Shown: positions 8,874 through 17,820 of the stretch, piece by piece | Position numbering within the stretch: the first letter of the stretch is position 1 | Layout: every line of letters starts with the position of its first letter | Source of the DNA: Desulfosporosinus shakirovi | GTDB taxonomy: Bacteria; Bacillota; Desulfitobacteriia; Desulfitobacteriales; Desulfitobacteriaceae | Direction of reading: 5' to 3' | Assembly: GCF_020595055.1 (NCBI RefSeq) | Contig: NZ_JAJDOO010000035.1 | Location: 1-46,825 of the forward strand | DNA length: 46,825 nucleotides | Translations under genes and position numbers: made by a program | Notes under the pieces: model-generated | Database searches by the model: none | Seen by the model: the letters and a program-made list of their open reading frames with translations, nothing else | Told to the model about the DNA's origin: nothing

Positions 8874-9166
8874 ACACTGGGCCTCTCGCTTTCGTGGTTG
8901 GACATAAATTTCAGGTCATCTTCATACATTTCGTCTGTATATTCAACAGCAGGAATATTCAAACGGTTAAGGATATTGATAAATTCTGATAAAGACTTGC
9001 CTGCAAGTTGGGCCGCCTTTCCAAGACTTATATCTTTGGATACGAAGAGACCTATGGAAAGGTTGAGTTTTAGTTTATCCTCAAGAGTTTTGCCCTCTAT
9101 ATGCAGTGCGTTTATCTCCAATAACACATCCTCAGGCAGATACATGTTGATCGCTATCTGATTCAT
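8870..9166 (-). CDS. UPF0175 family antitoxin
   Basis: A 98-aa protein from the chosen start (MNQIAINMYL at 9166, with an AAGG/GGTGAG site upstream; a possible ATG at 9178 is too close to the AAAAGG). It has the UPF0175 pattern: an N-terminal strand, IGLFVSKDISLGKAAQLAGK and LSEFINILNRLNIP, a ribbon or winged helix fold that binds DNA. It pairs with the DUF3368 toxin downstream, overlapping by 4 nt, and would neutralise it and repress the operon. Intact. Confidence 0.85.
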   Translation of the reverse strand: MNQIAINMYLPEDVLLEINALHIEGKTLEDKLKLNLSIGLFVSKDISLGKAAQLAGKSLSEFINILNRLNIPAVEYTDEMYEDDLKFMSNHESERPSV

Positions 9167-9426
9167 AATTCTCACCATCCTTTTAACTTTTTAAATCATT
9201 CCACAATTTACATTATATTTATTATAAATAATTCAATTCGATGTGCTGCTCATGGCGATGGGTGTAAGTCACTAATTATTTCCATTATAACACAATTCAA
9301 GTTTCTTTCAATTTATACAGCCACTTTAGGACTATTCTCCAAGAATTGCGGTCGGCATGACCGTTCCCCTGTTTCCTGATCAATCTGACGGATGCCTACC
9401 TGCTTGACACTCATTCTCATACTTCC

Positions 9427-9457
9427 AAGGCCAAGGGGTTTGGCCTTTCCTTTTTTT
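9427..9457 (+). terminator. Orphan intrinsic terminator
   Basis: aaggccaa (9427-9434) pairs with ttggcctt (9440-9447), followed by tcc and seven T. It would stop plus-strand transcripts, yet no plus-strand gene lies upstream except the recombinase scrap. It probably belonged to a lost gene. The rest of 9167-9477 shows nothing else. Confidence 0.65.
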
Positions 9458-9477
9458 GAAGTTCACTTCGCAACAAC

Positions 9478-9660
9478 TTATTTATAGTCATTCTCATGAA
9501 ATTCGCACCATTCACGGACAATTTCACATAATGCCTCATATTTGTAGGAATCCCATTCTTTTTCTATCCCATGCTTAATGATCACATCTCTGAAGCGACG
9601 AAACGCGCCTTTACCATCAATTGAGTAACACAGCTTATTTCGCAGTTTGATTTCTAACAA
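9478..9660 (-). pseudogene. UPF0158 family protein, C-terminal fragment
   Basis: Sixty residues containing YSIDGKGAFRRFRDVIIKHG, then EWDSYKYEALCEIVREWCEF, the C-terminal signature of UPF0158 proteins. Those are normally 130-150 aa long, so the N-terminal half is missing. No ribosome site precedes the Met at 9660. The upstream DNA is now the promoter of the GntR operon, which suggests the operon's arrival or a deletion cut the gene. Function of the family is unknown. Confidence 0.6.
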
Positions 9661-9676
9661 TCTGCTTTACGAAGTA

Positions 9677-9705
9677 TTGACATTCATCGGATGATAGGCT
9701 ACACT
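9677..9705 (+). promoter_or_regulatory. Sigma-A promoter of the GntR-ABC operon
   Basis: TTGACA (9677-9682), 17-bp spacer, TACACT (9700-9705). The start of transcription would fall in or next to the inverted repeat at 9712-9729. Confidence 0.75.
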
Positions 9706-9711
9706 GTGCTT

Positions 9712-9729
9712 ATAGTGCATACACACTAT
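9712..9729. promoter_or_regulatory. GntR/YtrA operator
   Basis: ATAGTG-cataca-CACTAT, a perfect 6-bp inverted repeat right after the -10 box. YtrA-type GntR repressors bind AGTGTA-like inverted repeats at this position, so binding would block the promoter of their own operon. Confidence 0.7.
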
Positions 9730-9746
9730 TGGAATGTGGAGGTAAT

Positions 9747-10127
9747 ATGATCTTGAATATAATCATTGTAAATTCTGCGGAAGTGCCTATTTACGAGCAG
9801 ATTATGAACCAAATTAAATCCGCTATCCTGTCTGGCGAATTAAAAGAGGGGGCTGTCTTACCGTCTGTTAGGGGCTTGGCAAAGGATTTGAATGTTAGCG
9901 TTATTACTACAAGGAAAGCTTATGAGGGCTTGGAAGCAGAAGGATTTACTATCAATATGATGGGAAAAGGTTCTTTTGTTGCGCCGCAAAATATGGAGCT
10001 TTTACGGGAAACCCGGTTGGTGGAAATCGAGAAAAAGCTTACGTATATTATTGAGTATGCAAAGCCTGTTGGAATTTTAAGCGAGGATTTAAAAAAAATT
10101 ATCGATGAGTTAAGCGGGGAGGAATAA
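9747..10127 (+). CDS. GntR family repressor, YtrA subfamily
   Basis: A 126-aa repressor with an N-terminal winged helix (VPIYEQIMNQIKSAILSGEL, then LPSVRGLAKDLNVS and TTRKAYEGLEAEGF) and only a short helical dimerisation tail, as in YtrA. The start at 9747 follows GGAGG at close spacing; the frame opens at 9729 inside the operator, which is not plausible. It is followed 2 nt later by the ABC ATPase. By analogy with Bacillus YtrA it represses its own operon and is released by cell-envelope antibiotics, but the inducer here is not known. Confidence 0.92.
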   Translation: MILNIIIVNSAEVPIYEQIMNQIKSAILSGELKEGAVLPSVRGLAKDLNVSVITTRKAYEGLEAEGFTINMMGKGSFVAPQNMELLRETRLVEIEKKLTYIIEYAKPVGILSEDLKKIIDELSGEE

Positions 10128-10129
10128 GA

Positions 10130-10990
10130 TTGGATATGGTTTTGGAAATTCACAATCTTTGTAAAAACTATGATGATTTCAGTTTGCGGAATATAAATAT
10201 GTCTCTGGAAAAGGGAACGCTGACCGGCTTCATAGGGCCTAATGGCGCGGGGAAAACGACAACCATTAAAAGCATACTGAACATTATCAAACCGGATGAT
10301 GGAAAAATCACGGTTTTGGGTATGGATAGCGTTTCCAATGATTTAGAAATAAAATCAAAGCTAGGCATTGTTTTTGATGACGGTCATTTTTACGAAGATT
10401 TGACCTTGAGAAAAATGAAACGTCTGATTGCTCCCATGTACCCTACATGGAACGATAATGTGTATCAGTTCTATATGAAAAAATTTGAATTACCGGAGAG
10501 TAAAAAGATTAAGGATTTGTCCAGAGGCATGAGAATGAAATACGCGCTTGTGCTTGCTCTTTCGCATGGCGCTGACCTTTTCATTCTGGACGAGCCTACC
10601 TCCGGCCTTGATCCTTTGGTAAGAAGTGAACTGATAGAAATACTCAAAGACATTGTGTTTGAGGACAATAAAACTGTTTTGATGTCAACGCATATCACTT
10701 CCGACCTTGACAAAATAGCTGACTATTTGTTTTTCATAGTTGACGGTGAAATTATCCTGCAAGGGCAAAAGGACGAAATAAACGATCAACACGCCATTGT
10801 AAAAGGCGATACTGCGGCATTATTGCCAGATTATGAAAATCACTTTGTCGGTATAAACAAATCCGCTTACGGTTTTGAAGGACTGACGGATAACAAAGCG
10901 GCACTCAAAAAGGTACTACCGGACAAAACAGCTTATGAAGTCCCCTCGATAGAGGATATAATGCTCTACTATACAAGGAGGCACAAATAA
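10130..10990 (+). CDS. ABC transporter ATP-binding protein (YtrB-like)
   Basis: ATPase subunit, 286 aa. Walker A GPNGAGKTT is at residues 36-44, the signature is LSRGMRMK near 135, and Walker B is LFILDEPTSGLD near 160. The signature begins LSRG in place of LSGG, as is common in YtrB-like exporters. The C-terminal 70 residues form a small accessory domain. I prefer the TTG start at 10130, seven bases after GGGGAGG; an ATG at 10136 is also possible. It works with the membrane protein that follows, the ATG of which overlaps this stop (TAATG). Likely substrate: a lipid, peptide or antibiotic; not determinable. Confidence 0.93.
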   Translation: MDMVLEIHNLCKNYDDFSLRNINMSLEKGTLTGFIGPNGAGKTTTIKSILNIIKPDDGKITVLGMDSVSNDLEIKSKLGIVFDDGHFYEDLTLRKMKRLIAPMYPTWNDNVYQFYMKKFELPESKKIKDLSRGMRMKYALVLALSHGADLFILDEPTSGLDPLVRSELIEILKDIVFEDNKTVLMSTHITSDLDKIADYLFFIVDGEIILQGQKDEINDQHAIVKGDTAALLPDYENHFVGINKSAYGFEGLTDNKAALKKVLPDKTAYEVPSIEDIMLYYTRRHK

Positions 10991-11622
10991 TGCACTCAAA
11001 CTTTCTTAATTTCACAAAAATGCAAATTTCAGCATTAAGTCAAATTGTTTGGCTGCAGCTTCTTTGTATTGCGTTATTCCCTATGTTTTTTAATCGAATT
11101 AACGTAAACAATGATTTGGCAAATGTCATTATTTACGCTGCGGGACTTTTGATGCTATCTTATTTACTTCTGCGAAATTTTGCGTTCAACGACGCAAAAT
11201 ATAAGACTAAGTTACTATTCAGTATACTACCTGTTACGCCTACAGCAATCATAGGGGCAAGGGGCATAATTATCTATCTTTTCTGCTTAATTGCTACGCC
11301 TCTTTTAATTTTGGTTTCCGGCATAACACATGCGATAAAGCCGGAAGTGTTTGCAATTGTGCAAACGCATATTCTACCTTATGGCTTATTGTTGGTTGCC
11401 GTTTTTATGCCGATAGAGTTCTTAATATTCTATATGTTTGAGACGCAAAAAGCGGATATTATCGGTGCGCTTGCAATTTTTCCGTATATGGCGCTTATGG
11501 CCTTTTTATATAACTATTTGATGAATAGTCCCCTTTGGATTGCCGTGTTTATTATTGCAATTTTTACGAATGTGTTTTGTTACAGGTTTTCCAATAAACT
11601 ATATAAAAGCAAAGGGCTTTGA
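10990..11622 (+). CDS. ABC-2 type membrane permease
   Basis: Membrane subunit of 210 aa with about six hydrophobic helices (for example IVWLQLLCIALFPMFF, LANVIIYAAGLLML, GIIIYLFCLIATPLLILV, WIAVFIIAIFTNVFCY). It is translationally coupled to the ATPase. Its size and topology fit the half-size permeases that pair with YtrB-like ATPases. The amphipathic N-terminus (HSNFLNFTKMQISALSQ) is typical. Last gene of the operon; no clear terminator is seen in the 115 bp downstream. Confidence 0.85.
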   Translation: MHSNFLNFTKMQISALSQIVWLQLLCIALFPMFFNRINVNNDLANVIIYAAGLLMLSYLLLRNFAFNDAKYKTKLLFSILPVTPTAIIGARGIIIYLFCLIATPLLILVSGITHAIKPEVFAIVQTHILPYGLLLVAVFMPIEFLIFYMFETQKADIIGALAIFPYMALMAFLYNYLMNSPLWIAVFIIAIFTNVFCYRFSNKLYKSKGL

Positions 11623-11738
11623 GAGCTTCACCCCATCTCGGAAAATTGTTCTTTCAATAATAGGTAAGCAATGAGGGGAGCTGTGCAGACTGACCAGAGA
11701 CATCGGTTCGGGTGACTTCTCCGCTCCGCTTCAGACCT

Positions 11739-12380
11739 TTAAACCACATAAGCACTCTGGGCAATATTAATTCCAATTTGACGAGCTTTTTCCAGCACCT
11801 CAGGTTGTTTAGCCAAAGATGGGGTTATTGATGGGGTAATTTTCACATCTTTTCCATATTTCTTACGTACACTGCTTATAGGGCAGTTCTCTCCATCACC
11901 ACAACGATAGCACGGAGTGATCCCCTCAACGGAAATATAATCTGCCAATTCCATACCATGGTAGGCCTCTAAAAATATTCTCAATTTGCCTGCTGCTATC
12001 TCCGCCTGTTCTCCTCCGCTGGTAATTACACCTATGACCTTTTTAGCCTTCAATTTTACTCCGTTATGCCTGAGTGCAAACCATCTTTCTAAAAAACTAT
12101 GAGTCTGTGCATTAACACCAAAAGCTGCCCCATAATAAGTGGGAAATCCAATAATGATTATTTCTGCCTCTTTCAAATCCGAATCAATTAAGGCCCAATC
12201 ATCTTTTTGAACACATTTATTATTAGAAACACAAGCCAGACATCCTTTACATGGCAGTATCGACATTTCACGCAGGTTATAGATTTTTCCTGTTTGGTTT
12301 GCAGCTTTATGTATCACATCTAAAGCTTCTCCAGTAAAACTATTAAATCCCGGTGACCCATTGACAATAATATATTTCAT
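11739..12380 (-). CDS. Iron-sulfur flavoprotein / NADPH-dependent FMN reductase
   Basis: A 213-aa flavodoxin-fold protein. GSPGFNSFTGEAL (residues 8-20) is the FMN phosphate loop. The cysteine motif CKGCLACVSNNKC (about 44-56) is the compact motif of iron-sulfur flavoproteins that holds a [4Fe-4S] cluster. A second Cys group (CYRCGDGENC) lies in the C-terminal part. Such proteins pass electrons in anaerobes, often in defence against oxygen or for reduction of quinones and nitro compounds. GGAAGGG precedes the ATG. It stands alone, convergent with the ABC operon. Confidence 0.85.
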   Translation of the reverse strand: MKYIIVNGSPGFNSFTGEALDVIHKAANQTGKIYNLREMSILPCKGCLACVSNNKCVQKDDWALIDSDLKEAEIIIIGFPTYYGAAFGVNAQTHSFLERWFALRHNGVKLKAKKVIGVITSGGEQAEIAAGKLRIFLEAYHGMELADYISVEGITPCYRCGDGENCPISSVRKKYGKDVKITPSITPSLAKQPEVLEKARQIGINIAQSAYVV

Positions 12381-12533
12381 ATAATCAGCCCTTCCACAAT
12401 GTTATTTATCTTTTTAGTATAAATATAAAGGCATTGTTTTGCTGTTAAATATTTTACAAAAAGTTATCTCCAATGACAATCTTAACTTTTTTAGCCAATT
12501 GCCCAATGGTTAAGAATTGGCACCCGTTGCCAA

Positions 12534-12550
12534 GGGGCAACCGTAGTGGA
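12534..12550. repeat. Hairpin 3' of the RND operon
   Basis: GTTGCC and GGCAAC pair across a short loop just after the end of the RND pump gene; a wider repeat (ccaatt...aattgg) lies 20-50 bp further on. No T-run follows on the minus strand, so termination here would be weak. Confidence 0.4.
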
Positions 12551-12559
12551 AACCCTTTA

Positions 12560-15500
12560 TTAGCCCTTAAACGCTTTCCGCCCTACACCTGCAAACGGTT
12601 TCCTGTGAAACAATCCTTTAGCATCATCCAACAGCGTATAAATTACAGGTACAACTATGAGTGTTAAAAAAGTTGATGTAATTAACCCACCAATAATGGC
12701 ATAAGCCATGGGTGAGCGTCCTTCAGAACCTAATCCTGTGGAGAGTGCTGCAGGAAGCATACCGAAGATCATCGCTAACGTTGTCATAATAATAGGCCTC
12801 AGTCGTGTAGAAGCCGCCAGAAGTAACGCGGCCCTTAGTTCTTCTCCCTCGCCCAGCTTTTGCTTAGCATAGTCAACCAGCAAAATCGCATTTTTAGTGA
12901 CCAGTCCCATCAACATGATAATGCCAATAAATGTCATCATGCTTAAACTGCTGCCGGTAAGAAACAGGGCTAACAGGGCTCCAATAATACCGAAGGGCAA
13001 AGCGAAGACAATCGCAAAAGGATCAATAAAACTTTCAAACAGGGCGGCAAGGATCAAGTAGATGAACAGAATTCCTAAAAATAGTGCTTTCATTAAGCCA
13101 GGGATAGCTTCCTCTATCACTTCCTGATCTCCTCCGCTAACTTGGCTGACTCCGGTAGGCATTTTTGTTTCATTTTCCAACGCTGCTTTGATTTGAGTGT
13201 TAAAGTCACCCGTTGCAACTCCAAAGACATTAGCCGTCACTTGAATTTCTCTGGCCTTATCATACCTATTGATGGTCGTAGAGCCCGTGGCAAAAACTTG
13301 CTTTGTGACCTGATCAAGAGGAACCATACTGTTATTTGAACCAGGCACATAAATCCCTTTTAAGCTGTCAAAGTCCTTTCTTTGATCATCTTGAAGCAAT
13401 AGTTTAACATCAAAGCGATCTTTTTCTGTTTCATACTGGGTTACAAGAGAACCATTAAAGAGGGTTCCCAAGGTATTGGCTACGACCAGTGGACTCACAC
13501 CGAGATCGGCCGCCCGATCACGATCCACTTCAAGGCTTGCTTCTGCTTTGCCACTCTTATAGCTCATGCTTACATCAACTGCCCCAGGAATTCTCTTTAT
13601 GGCGCTCTCCGCTTGTTGCGAGTAGTTTAAAAGTGTCTCAAAGTCATCGCCGGTAAAATGGTACTCAGCGTCCTTCGCTCCTCCACCCAGAGTTGAACCA
13701 GTCATCATAGAAAGGGTAATCCCCGGAATCTGCTTTAAACTCTCCCGCATTTTATTGGCAGTTTCACTTAAGGTCTCTTTTCTGCCATTCTTATCTATAA
13801 GCTGTACGCTAATGTTGATGTTGATGGGGGTAACCGTCGAGTACAGGTGCACTACTCCAGGATATTTATTAAGAATACTTTCCATTTTTCTAGTTGTTTC
13901 CGCAGCCCTCGTCAGTGTTGTCCCTCCATCTGTTGCCGCTGCTATTGTGATCTTTCCGTTGTCTGAGGATTCTAGAAAACTAGGATTAATGAAGTTAAGA
14001 AGGAGCAAACTGCCGAAGAACATTGCAGTTGCCATAGCTATGGTTTTAATCCTATGCTTCAGTGCTGCACCGAGAAGTCTTGTATAGACTCTGGCAAGTT
14101 TAACAAACAAGTGATTGAACCATATTAACAATTTACCCAGGGGACCGTGTTTTTTATTTTTATCTTTATCATCATTTTCACTCTTTATATATTTAGAGGC
14201 CATCAACGGCACTAAGGTAAAGGATACAAATAACGAAATCAAGACGCTGAAAGCAACCGTTAGACCAAATTCCGCGAAGTAGGCCCCGATCGATCCCTCA
14301 ACCATGGTAATGGGGAGAAAGACAGCAACTATGGTAAAGGTTGTAGCCGTCACCGCCAATCCAATCTCCCTCGCACCGTCTTTCGATGCTTGCATTGGAG
14401 ATTTCCCCATATTTATGTGACGTACAATGTTCTCAACGACAACAATTGCATCATCAATGAGCAATCCAACCGCTAAGGAAAGGCCCATTAATGACACGCT
14501 GTTGAGCGAAAAGTTCATCAGTTTCATAGCGGCAAAGGTAGTGATAATCGAGGTGGGCAGTGAAATTGCACTGATAGCCGTGCTTGCCCCATTCCGCAGG
14601 AAGACGAAAACCACGAGAACCGCCAGAATACAACCTTCCAGCAAGGTTTTCTGAACTTCACTCACGGACGCTCGTATGACCAGTGAATTGTCATCGACAA
14701 TATCTATTTTTACATCTTTAGGCAGTGACGCTTGGATCTCTGCAAGCTTCACTTTAAGTGCATCCACGACTTGGGTGGTATTTTCACCGGATTGTTTGAC
14801 AATATCAATACCAATCGATTCTTCACCTTGATAATAGGATAAACCGTCCCGCTCCTTAATAGTATCTTCCACTTGGGCAATATCTTTGATTCTTAGTTCA
14901 GTCCCTTGACGATTGGCGACTAAAATATTCAAGAAATCGTTAACTTCTTTGACCGTACCATTCGTTCTGAGGGAAACTTCTTTATCACCGTTGGAAACTT
15001 TTCCACTGGATCTATCTATGTTGTCACTTTCCAGACTCTGGGTGATTTCCGCAGTTGTCACATTCAGAGCCGCCATTTTTTCTTTATCAAGTTTAATATG
15101 TATCTCCCTGACTTGCGCACCATAGGTGGTAACCGATCCAACACCTTTAACCGTATTTAGTTTTTTGGTGATCTCATCTTCGACCACTTGAGATAAGTCC
15201 TTGTTAGAAAGAGGGCTAGTGACCACGAAAGATATAATGGGTACGGCAGCTAAGTCAAATTTTTGAACAATGGGTTCATTAATGTCCTGTGGTAAAGTAC
15301 CCCGTATACTGCTTATTTTATCTTTAATATCTTGAGCAGCCACATTGACTGGCGTACCAGAACTAAACTGAATCATTGTCTGGGAGAAGGACTCAGTAAT
15401 AGTGGAGGAAATGTGTTTCACGCCTGAAATTTGTCCGACAGCTTCCTCAACTTTTTTTGTCACTTTTGATTCCAGCTGTTCCGCTGCAGTTCCAGGCAGG

Positions 15501-15649
15501 GAAATGGTAACGGTAATCATAGGAACATCGACCTCAGGATTTTCGTTGATGGGTAGACCTATATAACTTAAAGCACCTAGGGCAAGCAAAGCGATAACTA
15601 TTACAGTGGCAAATACAGGCCGTTTCAGGCTGATATCTGTTAAAAACAT
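12560..15649 (-). CDS. RND family efflux transporter (HAE1 type)
   Basis: A full-length 1029-aa proton-driven pump. It has the usual twelve helices in two halves, each followed by a large extracytoplasmic loop domain. The N-terminus is MFLTDISLKRPVFATVIVIALL, and the proton relay pair DD lies in GLLIDDAIVVVENIV in helix 4. The second half has GIIMLMGLVTKNAILLVDYA. AGGAGG precedes the ATG, and the gap from the adaptor stop is 12 nt. There is no TolC-like outer-membrane gene, as expected for a cell with a single membrane, where the pump would release to the outside through the adaptor. Substrates unknown; controlled by the TetR at 17173. Confidence 0.95.
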   Translation of the reverse strand: MFLTDISLKRPVFATVIVIALLALGALSYIGLPINENPEVDVPMITVTISLPGTAAEQLESKVTKKVEEAVGQISGVKHISSTITESFSQTMIQFSSGTPVNVAAQDIKDKISSIRGTLPQDINEPIVQKFDLAAVPIISFVVTSPLSNKDLSQVVEDEITKKLNTVKGVGSVTTYGAQVREIHIKLDKEKMAALNVTTAEITQSLESDNIDRSSGKVSNGDKEVSLRTNGTVKEVNDFLNILVANRQGTELRIKDIAQVEDTIKERDGLSYYQGEESIGIDIVKQSGENTTQVVDALKVKLAEIQASLPKDVKIDIVDDNSLVIRASVSEVQKTLLEGCILAVLVVFVFLRNGASTAISAISLPTSIITTFAAMKLMNFSLNSVSLMGLSLAVGLLIDDAIVVVENIVRHINMGKSPMQASKDGAREIGLAVTATTFTIVAVFLPITMVEGSIGAYFAEFGLTVAFSVLISLFVSFTLVPLMASKYIKSENDDKDKNKKHGPLGKLLIWFNHLFVKLARVYTRLLGAALKHRIKTIAMATAMFFGSLLLLNFINPSFLESSDNGKITIAAATDGGTTLTRAAETTRKMESILNKYPGVVHLYSTVTPININISVQLIDKNGRKETLSETANKMRESLKQIPGITLSMMTGSTLGGGAKDAEYHFTGDDFETLLNYSQQAESAIKRIPGAVDVSMSYKSGKAEASLEVDRDRAADLGVSPLVVANTLGTLFNGSLVTQYETEKDRFDVKLLLQDDQRKDFDSLKGIYVPGSNNSMVPLDQVTKQVFATGSTTINRYDKAREIQVTANVFGVATGDFNTQIKAALENETKMPTGVSQVSGGDQEVIEEAIPGLMKALFLGILFIYLILAALFESFIDPFAIVFALPFGIIGALLALFLTGSSLSMMTFIGIIMLMGLVTKNAILLVDYAKQKLGEGEELRAALLLAASTRLRPIIMTTLAMIFGMLPAALSTGLGSEGRSPMAYAIIGGLITSTFLTLIVVPVIYTLLDDAKGLFHRKPFAGVGRKAFKG

Positions 15650-15661
15650 AATCTAGTCCTC

Positions 15662-16873
15662 CTATTCCTTTACAACTGAAACCGCATCGCCATCCTGCAG
15701 TGTATTCACATTGGTAATAATGACACTGTCCCCATTTTTTACGCCGTCTTTAATCTCCACTAAGCCTTTGGAAATCTGCCCGATAATGACAATACGTTTA
15801 CGGGCAACCCCTTGATCAATTACAAACACTGTATAATTTCCTGGATTTCCACTCAAAGCATCTGTTGGTACTGCAATCACTTCTGAGGTCTGATCACTAA
15901 CAATATCCACCTTGGCATAAATACCCGGTTTCAGTGCTTGATCAAGATTAGTCACCTCAACTTTGCATTTAAAAACTCTTGAAGTCGTATCTGCAGAGGC
16001 TTCAATACTTTTAATTATTCCGTCATAGTCTTTAACGACGTTACTGCCAACGGTTACTTTGGCACTCTGTCCTACTTGCAAAGAACTTATATCGTTTTGG
16101 TCTACTTCTATCACAGCATAGATTGGGGATATAGCTTTAACTTTTGCTAGGACAACTCCCATGTTGGCATATTGTCCCAAACTCACGCTTTTCTCATCTA
16201 AAATACCCGTAATAGGAGCAGTGATTGTCGTATTCGCCAGTGAATCCGTAAGATTATTCAAATCAATCTGGGCAGTCGTAAGATTAGCTTTTGCTGTATC
16301 AATATTGGCCTTTTCCGTTTCCAGATCAATTTTTGCATTCCTTAACGTTGTTTCCGCACTTTCCAGTTCAACCTTGGAAATGGCTCCCGCGTCAAAAAGT
16401 TCTTTCTTTCTATCATAGCTACGCTCTGCATCTTCTACGTTCAGTTGCATTTTCTGCAACCCTGTTTGTGAAGAGACTAATTGACTTTCTGAAGCTTTCA
16501 GCTGAGCTTGAGAAGAAGCTATGTTGTTTCTGATTTCCTGATCATCTAATTTGATTAGCGGGTCTCCTTGGGTTACATATTGACCATTTTCAAACATCAT
16601 TTGAACTACCTTACCACTGACCTTGCCACTTACAATCCCCTCTTCAGAGGCTTCTAATGATGCCTTATAGGAAATGATTGCTTGCTCAATAACATTCTCG
16701 GCCACAGTGGCTTTGACACAAACTATATTTGGAGCAGTTTTGGCAATGTTATTCTCCGTTTTTCCCATGAAACTTCTAACTCCTGTACCAGCCAAAATAA
16801 GTACAATAACAATCGTCAGAACTTTCTTCTTCGTAATTTTAAAGCCCCACATAGCTAAACTGATTTTTTCCAA
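15662..16873 (-). CDS. RND efflux adaptor (membrane fusion protein)
   Basis: A 403-aa adaptor. Parts in order: cytoplasmic tail, one membrane anchor (KKKVLTIVIVLILAGTGV, about residues 15-32), a split lipoyl domain (GKVSGKVVQMMFENGQYV), a long coiled-coil hairpin (about 110-205, rich in Ala, Ser, Glu and Leu), then barrel and membrane-proximal domains. TTG at 16873 is the likely start, ten bases after GAGGGGGAT. It forms an operon with the pump downstream and should contact its extracytoplasmic domain. The anchor replaces the lipid modification found in many Gram-negative adaptors. Confidence 0.93.
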   Translation of the reverse strand: MEKISLAMWGFKITKKKVLTIVIVLILAGTGVRSFMGKTENNIAKTAPNIVCVKATVAENVIEQAIISYKASLEASEEGIVSGKVSGKVVQMMFENGQYVTQGDPLIKLDDQEIRNNIASSQAQLKASESQLVSSQTGLQKMQLNVEDAERSYDRKKELFDAGAISKVELESAETTLRNAKIDLETEKANIDTAKANLTTAQIDLNNLTDSLANTTITAPITGILDEKSVSLGQYANMGVVLAKVKAISPIYAVIEVDQNDISSLQVGQSAKVTVGSNVVKDYDGIIKSIEASADTTSRVFKCKVEVTNLDQALKPGIYAKVDIVSDQTSEVIAVPTDALSGNPGNYTVFVIDQGVARKRIVIIGQISKGLVEIKDGVKNGDSVIITNVNTLQDGDAVSVVKE

Positions 16874-17137
16874 AACGATAAATCCCCCTCATATACTTCA
16901 TTTGTCCTTCTTTAGTAGGTCATCTATTTTTCTCTGAGAACGAAAATCCTCCAAGTCCGGTTCGTTCACCCACATTACCATAAGTGCGTATGCAGTCCTT
17001 TAAAAATGTCCTATCGGTGTCGCAGTGGCTTACCTATCCAAATGATGCCTATATCATCCGCGATACACAATTCTTCATATTACTTGCCCCCTTATTCACA
17101 TTTGTATAATAAGTAAAATAAATTCCAATTAAAATAT

Positions 17138-17155
17138 ATACCGACCGTTCGGTAT
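17138..17155. promoter_or_regulatory. TetR operator upstream of the RND operon
   Basis: ATACCGA-ccgt-TCGGTAT, a perfect 7-bp inverted repeat, lies between tetR and the adaptor gene. The same 18-bp pattern recurs in front of tetR (17803-17820), so both are probably bound by that regulator. Confidence 0.8.
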
Positions 17156-17172
17156 GTTTAATGGAAAAAATT

Positions 17173-17784
17173 TTACCCTTTCAGCTCCATATAAAAACCA
17201 TCCCATAACTCTAACAAGTTATCACTGATATCACTGACATCCTCACTGCGGTCTTTCATTAAACCAATACGGATTGCAATTCCATCATTTGTATATATAA
17301 ATACCTTAGCAATTTGTTCATCGTTCATGAATGGCCTGATCTCTCCGTTTTTTCTAGCTGTAGAGATAATCCCTTTCCATGCTTTCAGTTCATCTTGTTC
17401 GTGTTCAAGCAATTTTTCCCGGAGGCTTGGAAAAACCTTCAAAGCATCAAAAACAAGTGAGTAATAGTCCACAGTTAAACCACGGTCCAGATCATCTCCA
17501 TATAATTGAAGCGAATTGAGTATTCTATTTTGATAAACTACATACTGGTGATAAAACTCATATAGAGAATTCTTGTCGAATATACTAAAATCAGGTGTTA
17601 TGGAAGACATACAGTTTTTAAGTGCTTCCAGAAATAACTGCTCTTTGCTTTTAAAGTAATGATAAAAAGCACCTTTTGACATTCCTGTTTTTTCTACTAG
17701 CTCAGCCATGGTTACTTCCTTATAGCTCTTGAGTAAAAAAAGATTAAATGCAACTTTCAAAATATGTTCTCTTGTGTCATTCAT
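17173..17784 (-). CDS. TetR family repressor of the RND operon
   Basis: A 203-aa regulator. The N-terminal helix-turn-helix (residues 5-50) reads REHILKVAFNLFLLKSYKEV, then AELVEKTGMSKGAFYHYFKS. The C-terminal helical domain would bind a drug-like inducer. AAGGAGAT lies before the ATG at 17784. It is the first gene on the strand and the pump genes follow after about 300 bp with their own operator. Two near-identical operators indicate autoregulation plus control of the pump. Confidence 0.93.
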   Translation of the reverse strand: MNDTREHILKVAFNLFLLKSYKEVTMAELVEKTGMSKGAFYHYFKSKEQLFLEALKNCMSSITPDFSIFDKNSLYEFYHQYVVYQNRILNSLQLYGDDLDRGLTVDYYSLVFDALKVFPSLREKLLEHEQDELKAWKGIISTARKNGEIRPFMNDEQIAKVFIYTNDGIAIRIGLMKDRSEDVSDISDNLLELWDGFYMELKG

Positions 17785-17802
17785 GAATTTATCTCCTTAT
17801 TT

Positions 17803-17820
17803 AAACCGACCATTTGGTAT
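17803..17820. promoter_or_regulatory. TetR operator in the tetR promoter
   Basis: AAACCGA-ccat-TTGGTAT, the imperfect sister of the site at 17138-17155 (15 of 18 identical). It lies about 20 bp before the tetR start codon. Confidence 0.75.
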
